A stretch of DNA of 5,966 nt from positions 337 through 6,302 of the forward strand of contig JAHZEH010000117.1 in NCBI GenBank assembly GCA_019421925.1, given 5' to 3'. Made by a program: the position numbers and the translations under genes. Under the pieces are notes generated by a model that was given only the letters and a program-made list of their open reading frames with translations, did not search any database and was not told the DNA's origin. Positions 1 to 4,552 of the stretch are shown here, in pieces; positions within the stretch are counted from its first letter, which is position 1, and every line of letters starts with the position of its first letter. Origin of the DNA: Clostridia bacterium. Lineage in GTDB: Bacteria; Bacillota; Clostridia; Christensenellales; CALWSW01.

Positions 1-107
1 CAAGGGATAGTCTCGCCGCACAGGGCGTCGGACAGAGGCGAGCAGAGGGAGAGAGCCACCTTGGCAATATCGATGGGTTTGAGCAGCCGTTTGAGGGGCA
101 TCTGGGG
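1..107 (-). pseudogene. Short-chain dehydrogenase/reductase fragment, 5'-truncated, runs off the left edge
   Basis: On the minus strand, bases 107 to 1 form an uninterrupted frame of about 35 codons. It contains MPLKRLLKPIDIAKVAL followed by a stretch ending SDALCGETIP. This matches the C-terminal pattern of classical SDR oxidoreductases: 'PL.R...P.DIA', then a helix ending in 'SD', then 'TGE.I.VDGG'. In those enzymes the segment lies after the catalytic YxxxK and closes the Rossmann subunit. The expected VDGG would fall beyond base 1. Upstream of base 107 the SDR similarity stops exactly where a plus-strand recombinase remnant begins, so the Rossmann GxxxGxG half and the catalytic Tyr/Lys are absent. 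The fragment is therefore probably a broken gene. The substrate cannot be told. The call rests on a short stretch and is moderate in confidence. Confidence 0.5.
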
Positions 108-412
108 AATGAATGGTACTCAAAGGATGCCAACAAGAAAATCCGTGCTGGGATGAAGGTCAAAGGGAACGCCGGTGAACATCTGACGAGCTGCCCTATG
201 AAATTGCCTGACAATCCGAAGCAATGGATAGGGGGCGAGGAAGCGTCCCAGGCAGTGTATGAGATCGGCTTTATGTGATGGATGGCTTTGGTCCCACACA
301 GATTGCAAAGCAGCTTGCGGCGCGGGAAGTCCTCACGCCGGCCGCCTATTTTGAGAGCAGGGGCATTGGCTTCCTGGAAATGTCCAAAGTCTTTGCGACA
401 CAGCAAGAATGA
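108..412 (+). pseudogene. Large serine recombinase remnant (Recombinase-domain fragment, frameshifted)
   Basis: From base 108 the plus strand reads NEWYSKDANKKIRAGMKVKG and continues NAGEHLTSCP, then PDNPKQW and EEASQAVYEI, before a stop at 276-278. From base 269 a second frame, shifted by two bases, continues the same protein: LYVMDGFGPTQIAKQLAARE, then VLTPAAYF. This frame stays open to a stop at 410-412. Both pieces match the region after the catalytic domain in large serine recombinases of Clostridia conjugative elements, where NEWYS(R/K)D, a YGY segment and G(Y/F)GPTQIAK.L occur in this order. The N-terminal catalytic serine domain is missing. The expected PYGY segment is shortened (SCPMKLP), and at least one frameshift lies near 266-270. 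Similarity fades after about 366, and the last 15 codons are not recognised. It marks a past mobile-element insertion and is not functional. Confidence 0.72.
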
Positions 413-447
413 GAAAACGGCATAGCCCGAAAGCTATACCGTTTCTC
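411..447. terminator. Long imperfect hairpin, possible terminator or element-end structure
   Basis: Left arm 411-426 and right arm 433-447 pair over about 14 bases (GAGAAA-CGG-ATAGC with GCTAT-CCG-TTTCTC). There is one bulged A and one mismatch, around the six-base loop CCGAAA. It sits immediately after the stop of the recombinase remnant's second frame. The arms are T-rich on one side, but no clean U-tract follows on either strand, so a rho-independent terminator role is plausible and not certain. It may equally be a structural relic of the mobile element. Confidence 0.45.
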
Positions 448-778
448 ACTTGCCCTACGATGTTTTCTTATCGGGAGCGCACATGAACCCTCTGCGTTTT
501 TGGGCCAACACGCCGAAGCTGCTGCCCCGGCGATGATACGTGCGCCTGGAAGGGGAACCGGGTTTTATCGCCCAAGTGCGGGAAATATCCCAGAAACCAT
601 AGAATCCCGGCCCGTGGACGGCTTCTGACGATGGGGTGGGGGCTGGGACAGCAAAATCCCGGAGATCCGCTTGGCTGACAGAGGGCGGGTGACAGGGAGC
701 GCACCGGGACTGAGGAAGGCCCGGGAGTCAGATTCGTCCTGCTCCAGACTAAGGGGCGGCCGCGGAAGAATTGACAGA
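448..778. other. Intergenic stretch with no recognisable gene
   Basis: I see no convincing gene on either strand. The only protein-like reading is on the plus strand from ATG 483: MNPLRFWANTPKLLPRR, a stop at 534-536, then in the same frame YVRLEGEPGFIAQVREISQ up to a stop at 600-602. This could be a decayed element gene, but I recognise no family. A minus-strand frame at 468-704 is rich in Pro, Arg and Ser and lacks domain features. An 11-base direct repeat TGACAGAGGGC occurs at 676-686 and 772-782. No tRNA or promoter pair stands out. Confidence 0.5.
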
Positions 779-804
779 GGGCCCCGCCGGTTTGGACGGG
801 GCCC
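779..804 (-). terminator. GC-rich hairpin after the PHP gene
   Basis: Arms GGGCCCCG (779-786) and CGGGGCCC (797-804) form a perfect 8-bp stem with a 10-base loop. The stem lies 8 bases past the stop codon of the PHP-domain gene. Read in the direction of that gene, it is followed by a modest T-containing tract (TCTGTCAATTCTT) with no clean U-run. It most likely ends the aldolase-PHP transcript. Confidence 0.6.
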
Positions 805-812
805 GATGCTTG

Positions 813-1766
813 CTAGATGCCCATCACCTGGCTGTAGAGCCGGGCGAGGGGGGGCGTATCCAGCAGTTCACCCATGGAGAGGCCGCACTCTCCGATCTCC
901 CGCTGGTTGTGGACGCCCTTTTTGCTGTCCGCATGGTAGTCCGAGCCGCCGGAGAAGAAGAGCCGGCCGGCCGCCCTGTCCCGGACCTCCTGCCAGATGA
1001 CATTGAGGGGGCGGGTATCGACGCAAATGGTTTTATCATAGGTATAGCGCACCTCGATCCCGTCCAGGCCGGCCTCGATCAGACGGTCGATATACTGCCA
1101 GCGGGACAGGGCCTCGCCCTCGCATACCACGTTTTCATCGATAAGATAGGGGTGGGCGAGGATGGCGACGCCGCCCGCCGCATGAATGGCCCGCACAATA
1201 TCCGTACCGGCGGGCTTTCTGCGCTCCACGTTCAGATAGGGATCGTTGCGCACCAGAAGCTTGGCCTCCCGCCAGTCCTTTGTGTACCCCTTGGCGGCGA
1301 TCGTGTCGAAAATTCTCTTCTTTTGCAGCTCCCGGAGCGTAATGGTTTTGCCCCCCATTGTGAGCAGCTCCTGGAGCTCCATGGCATAACCACGCTCGTT
1401 CAGCCGGCGCACGGTCTCGGCATATGCGTCGGCCTTGCTCTGGGCGATTTTGTCGATCTCCTCCGCCATGGCGGGACCCTCCCAGGCACAGCCCAGGCCG
1501 ACGATGTGCACGTCCTGGACGGTGGTTTCGCAGGAGAACTCGATGCCCTTGAGCAGGCAGAGGCCCTTCTCCCGGGCATATGAGACGATCTCCCTGGTCT
1601 CGCCGGAGGGCAGGGATACCTCTCTGGGGGGGAGCACGTCGTGGTCGGTGACGGCGATGACGCGCATCTGGCGTTTCAGGGCGTTTTCAATGAGCTCGTA
1701 GGGGGTGTCGTTGCCGTCCGAGCCCACGGTATGGGTATGAAGGTCCACCGGATATTTGGATTTCAT
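813..1766 (-). CDS. PHP-domain metal-dependent phosphoesterase
   Basis: This 317-aa cytoplasmic protein has the polymerase-and-histidinol-phosphatase (PHP) fold signature in order: DLHTHTVGSDG (H10, H12, D17), VTDHD (D41, H42), GIEFSCE (E76), DVHIVG (H87), AHPY (H205) and GGSDYH (D276, H278). These residues account for the usual trinuclear metal site, so it is probably catalytically competent. PHP proteins of this stand-alone COG0613-like type hydrolyse phosphate esters such as nucleotides, RNA 5' ends or small phosphorylated metabolites. The exact substrate cannot be read here. Residues about 100-190 form an insert between the metal-binding halves. The start is supported by GGGAGGG at 1773-1779, six bases upstream of the ATG. 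The gene begins 21 bases after the aldolase stop, so the two are almost certainly co-transcribed. A sugar-phosphate phosphatase role in the same pathway is an inference from that coupling. Confidence 0.9.
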   Translation of the reverse strand: MKSKYPVDLHTHTVGSDGNDTPYELIENALKRQMRVIAVTDHDVLPPREVSLPSGETREIVSYAREKGLCLLKGIEFSCETTVQDVHIVGLGCAWEGPAMAEEIDKIAQSKADAYAETVRRLNERGYAMELQELLTMGGKTITLRELQKKRIFDTIAAKGYTKDWREAKLLVRNDPYLNVERRKPAGTDIVRAIHAAGGVAILAHPYLIDENVVCEGEALSRWQYIDRLIEAGLDGIEVRYTYDKTICVDTRPLNVIWQEVRDRAAGRLFFSGGSDYHADSKKGVHNQREIGECGLSMGELLDTPPLARLYSQVMGI

Positions 1767-1787
1767 GGCATTCCCTCCCGTCTGCGG

Positions 1788-2633
1788 TCAGAGCGTGATA
1801 TCTTCGCCGCCAAAGACGCGGATATGCTTTTCCAGCATGGCGGCGCAGGCGTCCTCAACAGCCAGATCAAAGTCGATGGGGTTGACCTTGGGGTTCTGCA
1901 GCTCCCCGCGGGCCGTGCCCAGATAGGTCTGCTTGAGAGCGGTGGAGATGTTGACTTTGGCCGCGCCCAGGCGGATGAGTTTATGGAAAGCCTCAGGGGA
2001 GAGGCCGGTGCCTCCATGTACCACCAGAGGGGTCTCCAGTTTGCCCAGGCGTTCGGTCAGCCCATAGTTGAGCACGGGCGCGTTCTTGTAGAAGCCGTGG
2101 GCCGTTCCGATGGAGGGGGCGATGGCGTCCACGCCCGACTCACGGATGAAACGCACGGTGTCCTCGTAGTTGGCGGGATGGGCGTTTTCGGCGGAGATGT
2201 CCTCCTCCACGCCCGAGATGACACCGACCTCCCCCTCGACCGCCACGCCCCGCTCATGGGCATAGAGGACGATTTCCCGGGTTTTTCCGATGTTCTCCTC
2301 CATGGGAAGGGCGGAGAAATCCATCATGACCGAATCCCACCCGGCGTCGATGCAGGCCCGTGCCAGGGCGCTGTCCCGGCAGTGGTCCAGATGCAGGGAG
2401 GCGCGGACAGGGAAGGCCCTGCGCAGACCCTCCACCATGGAGTAGGTTTCGGATACGCCGTAGCGCTTGACCGTGCCCGTGGAGGGCTGCAGGATGACGT
2501 CCCGCCCGGCCGCCTGAGCGGCGCGCAGCGTAGCGCGGGCCGTATTGTAGTTCAGAATGTTGATGGCCGCCACAGCGGAGCCTGTTTTGCGCGCGTCCAG
2601 CATGACGCGGAGGAACAGATTGTTTTGCAACAT
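1788..2633 (-). CDS. Class II fructose-bisphosphate aldolase family protein (GatY/KbaY/IolJ-like)
   Basis: This 281-aa zinc-dependent (class II) aldolase has a full-length TIM barrel. Family landmarks are AINILNYNT near residue 24, HLDHCRD with catalytic D83 and metal ligand H84, SVMMDFS near 101-107, EGEVGVISG with E135, APSIGTAHGFY with metal ligand H179, VHGGTGLS with H206, and KVNISTAL near 226-233 in the phosphate-binding strand. Enzymes of this group reversibly cleave ketose bisphosphates or related phosphorylated ketoacids to dihydroxyacetone phosphate plus an aldehyde. Fructose, tagatose or another sugar is possible and cannot be separated by eye. A HGGTG motif replaces the commoner HGGSG or HGASG. 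TGAGG at 2640-2644 sits six bases before the ATG. It is first in a two-gene unit with the PHP gene, behind an upstream operator-like palindrome next to a GntR regulator gene. It is therefore probably an inducible pathway aldolase and not the housekeeping glycolytic enzyme. Confidence 0.92.
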   Translation of the reverse strand: MLQNNLFLRVMLDARKTGSAVAAINILNYNTARATLRAAQAAGRDVILQPSTGTVKRYGVSETYSMVEGLRRAFPVRASLHLDHCRDSALARACIDAGWDSVMMDFSALPMEENIGKTREIVLYAHERGVAVEGEVGVISGVEEDISAENAHPANYEDTVRFIRESGVDAIAPSIGTAHGFYKNAPVLNYGLTERLGKLETPLVVHGGTGLSPEAFHKLIRLGAAKVNISTALKQTYLGTARGELQNPKVNPIDFDLAVEDACAAMLEKHIRVFGGEDITL

Positions 2634-2663
2634 AGTTTACCTCACATAATCTCAATAAAGGCG

Positions 2664-2678
2664 TTTGTTTGAGACAAA
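2664..2678. promoter_or_regulatory. Short dyad TTTGT-N5-ACAAA upstream of the aldolase gene
   Basis: TTTGT (2664-2668) and ACAAA (2674-2678) form an inverted repeat with a five-base centre, between the main palindrome and the aldolase ribosome binding site. Read on the minus strand it is TTTGTCTCAAACAAA. This loosely resembles the TTGT...ACAA ends of GntR/HutC operators but has a poor centre. It may be a second, weak regulator site or part of the promoter. No clear -35/-10 pair could be fixed in this gap. Confidence 0.3.
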
Positions 2679-2691
2679 ATCCATTTAAACA

Positions 2692-2701
2692 TGTATATAC
2701 A
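2692..2701. promoter_or_regulatory. GntR/HutC-type operator palindrome TGTATATACA
   Basis: TGTATATACA is a perfect 10-bp palindrome, with AAA (2687-2689) on one side and TTT (2703-2705) on the other. On the minus strand the context is ATTGTATATACATG. Operators of HutC-subfamily GntR regulators share a GT-N-TA-N-AC core, and the known TreR operator of Bacillus has the core TTGTATATACAA. The site lies about 60 bases upstream of the aldolase start and about 30 bases past the end of the GntR gene. The natural inference is that this GntR protein binds here and controls the aldolase-PHP unit. Binding has not been shown. Confidence 0.6.
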
Positions 2702-2711
2702 ATTTGTGGGG

Positions 2712-2734
2712 AAAAAATCGCGCCGGATGGGCGC
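2712..2734 (-). terminator. Rho-independent terminator overlapping the GntR stop codon
   Basis: Read on the minus strand, GCGCC (2734-2730), a five-base loop CATCC and GGCGC (2724-2720) form a GC-only 5-bp stem. After GCT-type spacing of two to three bases comes a run of six T (2717-2712). The first base of the stem is the last base of the GntR stop codon TAG. It should end the two-regulator transcript, so the aldolase gene needs its own promoter in the following gap. Confidence 0.7.
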
Positions 2735-3459
2735 TATGCCTGATATTCGAAGTGGAGCTTCAGTTTATCCCCCCGGAAGAGGATTTTACTGAATTCATAG
2801 AGTACTCCCGCGGCGGTCTTGTTGCAGTCCTGGAGCATAATGAGAGGGGAGCCCCGCTCCACCTGGAGCAGATCGGCCTCGTCCTGCGTGGCGAGGACGG
2901 ACTCCAGACTTTCGGACACGAAGGCGGGTTTGAGGCCATAGTCCCGCTCCACCACGGTACAGAGCTGCTCGGAGACCAGATCCCCCGCATCCAGAGCGGG
3001 GCAGAGGGAGAGGGGGAGATAGGTGCGGTGGATGGAGATGGGCTGTCCCTCTGCCAGGCGCACCCGTTCAACAAAGACCACGGGACTGGTTTCATCCAGG
3101 CCCAGCATCCTGCCCACCTCCTGGCCGCAGGGACGCTGCCCGAAAGCAATGAGGCGGGTGGAGATCTCATAGCCCATCTGTTCGAGCTGTTCCCGTATTC
3201 CCATATAGGCGGGGGAGCGGGCGGAAATCTTGGAGTGGGCCACGAAGGTGCCCTTTCCCTGTACCCGGAAGAGCAGTCCTTCGCGCACGAGTTGGGTCAG
3301 GACGGAGCGCACTGTCATGCGGCTCAGCCCATACAGGCGGCTGAGCTCGTTTTCCGAGGGGATGGCATGGTTGACCTCCCACTGCCCGCTGAGGATGGCC
3401 GTGCGCAGGACGTCCTCGAACTGGGCGTAGAGTGGCCTGGGGTTGTTGCGGTCCAGCAT
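2734..3459 (-). CDS. GntR family transcriptional regulator, HutC type with UTRA ligand domain
   Basis: This 241-aa protein has the usual length and architecture of the HutC subfamily. Residues about 8-75 are the winged helix: PLYAQFEDVLRTAILSGQW, then IPSENELSRLYGLSRMTVR, then a wing ending GKGTFV. Residues about 90-238 form the UTRA effector domain, with the typical MGYEIST, a PVVFVERVRLAEGQPISI strand, and a C-terminal FRGDKLKLHFEY. UTRA domains bind small phosphorylated sugars, amino acids or similar metabolites, and binding usually releases the operator. AAGGA at 3465-3469 sits five bases before the ATG. The gene starts 13 bases after the SorC gene, so both regulators should be co-transcribed. 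It is separated from the aldolase gene by its own terminator and a matching palindrome at 2692-2701, its likely target. The ligand is unknown. A sugar phosphate from the local pathway is an inference. Confidence 0.92.
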   Translation of the reverse strand: MLDRNNPRPLYAQFEDVLRTAILSGQWEVNHAIPSENELSRLYGLSRMTVRSVLTQLVREGLLFRVQGKGTFVAHSKISARSPAYMGIREQLEQMGYEISTRLIAFGQRPCGQEVGRMLGLDETSPVVFVERVRLAEGQPISIHRTYLPLSLCPALDAGDLVSEQLCTVVERDYGLKPAFVSESLESVLATQDEADLLQVERGSPLIMLQDCNKTAAGVLYEFSKILFRGDKLKLHFEYQA

Positions 3460-3472
3460 ATCCTTCCTTTCT

Positions 3473-4455
3473 CTATTTCTTGAGCAGGCGCAAAATTTCC
3501 TGCGCCGTCAAATGGTCGGTGATGAGGGTTTTGAAAAAGCCGTTGCGGGCCGCATACAGAAGAGGTTCGGCTTTGTAGGTTCCGGCGGCCAGGCAGATGA
3601 CGCTGGGGACGTCCCGAAGCCGGTCCAGGGGGAAGGCGACGACCTCGATATTGCGGCCGATGGGACAGAAGGTACCGTCGCTGAAATAGGTTTGGGAGAG
3701 CATTTCGCCCCTGGCGTCCGGGTCCACGTCCCGGGCGGAGAACATGTCGGGCGCAATCATGGTCTGAAGGTACTGCGTGTTCTCGAGGGGGGGCGCGCCC
3801 AGGCTGATGAGCGCCACGTCCAGAGAGTCCCAGTACTGCTCCAACTGGCGGATGTTCAGGATCTCCGACTCCGTCCGCGGCTCGTTGGGGGCCTTGACTG
3901 CCGAGATGTTGAGATAATAGGTCTCCGAATCAAACCGCTCCCCATAGCGGCTGACGATGTTGGAGGTCTGCAAAAAGCGGTTGCGCAGGCTCAGGTTGCT
4001 GACCAACGGCACAAATATTTTGGAGGGGTCGGGGGGCATAAAGGGCAGGTGGGCGGGGACGCTGTACAGGGTGCGTCCCCAGCCCAGACCAATCACCTTG
4101 GCGTTCTCCAGCATTTTGGGCAGATGGACGGCGGCCACGCTGGCCACATCCCGGATCAGGGCGTCCTCCGTCTCATCCGTACTCTCCGAGACGGAGGCAG
4201 GCACCACGATGGCCTGCTGCAAACCCAGCTCCTCCTGAAGCCGCTTCTCCAGCGTGCTGGCCAGAGGGTTGGCGGGGAGCTTGATCTCCACGTTCACCAG
4301 CCCGTTTGCGCGGGCCCTTTCCAGAAGGCGGGAGACCTTGGAGCGGGAGATTTGTTCGATCTGGGCGATCTCATTTTGGGAGAGATTCTCCAGGTAGTAA
4401 TAGCGGGCGATCCGGTAAATCAGGGCGTCTTCTTGCTTGGCTTTCGATCCTCCAT
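3473..4455 (-). CDS. SorC-family sugar-binding transcriptional regulator, start disrupted or non-canonical
   Basis: The frame is open from 4462 to the stop at 3473. It carries an N-terminal helix-turn-helix typical of SorC regulators: IARYYYLENLSQNEIAQIEQ, then ISRSKVSRLLERARANGLV. The sugar-phosphate-binding domain follows, with VIGLGWGRTLYSV, ALISLGAP and AGTYKAEPLLYAARNGF, ending LITDHLTAQEILRLLKK. The total of about 321-327 aa fits the family (usually 310-330). SorC proteins are tetrameric regulators that sense phosphorylated sugars. The first ATG/GTG/TTG in this frame is a GTG at 4297, which would give 274 aa and delete the whole DNA-binding domain. An ATG at 4453-4455 is one base out of frame, and adding one A to the A-run at 4442-4444 would join them (MEDRKAKQEDALIYR). 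So the gene is either frameshifted, mis-sequenced, or uses an unusual start. It precedes the GntR gene by 13 bases. Confidence 0.85.
4448..4453 (-). promoter_or_regulatory. Shine-Dalgarno GGAGGA with no start codon at the right distance
   Basis: GGAGGA is a strong ribosome binding site, but the next 15 bases contain no ATG, GTG or TTG in the SorC frame. The codon at the best distance (4436-4438, nine bases downstream) is AAG. A single A-to-T change would make it ATG, giving MQEDALIYR, a natural SorC beginning. The site therefore argues that the true start lies just upstream of the helix-turn-helix and not at the GTG at 4297. Confidence 0.5.
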
Positions 4456-4466
4456 TATTTTCTCAT

Positions 4467-4495
4467 ATTATACTGTATTTCTTCGGATTTGTCTT
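4467..4495 (-). promoter_or_regulatory. Sigma-A type promoter of the SorC-GntR unit
   Basis: On the minus strand, AAGACA (4495-4490, matching four of six bases of TTGACA) is followed after exactly 17 bases by a perfect TATAAT (4472-4467). The expected transcription start is near 4460. The local AT-rich stretch stands out from the GC-rich surroundings. The mRNA leader would be very short, only about five bases before the out-of-frame ATG at 4455. The promoter sits directly behind the terminator of the transaldolase gene, so the regulators have their own transcript. The sequence AATACA occurs twice, 21 bases apart (4500-4495 and 4479-4474), overlapping or abutting both promoter elements. Confidence 0.7.
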
Positions 4496-4511
4496 GTATT
4501 CCTGCATGAAA

Positions 4512-4537
4512 TGCCGCGCCCGGACAGGGGCGCGGCA
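4512..4537 (-). terminator. Terminator hairpin after the transaldolase-family gene
   Basis: TGCCGCGCCC (4512-4521) and GGGCGCGGCA (4528-4537) form a perfect 10-bp stem with a six-base loop. It lies 15 bases after the stop codon of the transaldolase-family gene. On the minus strand it is followed by TTTCAT, a short U-tract, so it most likely terminates that transcript before the SorC promoter. Confidence 0.7.
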
Positions 4538-4552
4538 GGACGCAGGGGAGAA

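Noticed and set aside
120..308. Minus-strand 62-codon open frame
   Set aside because: It lies antisense to the recombinase remnant, which has recognisable family motifs on the plus strand. No Shine-Dalgarno or known domain was seen.
468..704. Minus-strand 78-codon open frame
   Set aside because: Composition is dominated by Pro, Arg and Ser with no domain features. It is most likely random openness in GC-rich DNA.
771..776. TTGACA at 771-776 as a plus-strand -35 box
   Set aside because: No -10 element lies 16-18 bases downstream; that region is the GC-rich terminator stem, and no plus-strand gene follows.
1641..2672. Plus-strand open frame opposite the aldolase gene
   Set aside because: It is the complement of a well-supported class II aldolase with catalytic motifs, and has no recognisable fold or ribosome binding site of its own. 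The same applies to frames at 771-1583 and 2704-3483.
2693..2703. TTGTAT within the palindrome as the -35 of the aldolase promoter
   Set aside because: No acceptable -10 hexamer sits at 16-18 bases on the minus strand, so I list the palindrome as an operator and leave the promoter undefined.
3473..4297. Taking GTG 4297 as the real start of the SorC gene
   Set aside because: It would remove a clearly conserved helix-turn-helix encoded in the same frame directly upstream. The promoter and Shine-Dalgarno lie at 4448-4495, beyond that domain.
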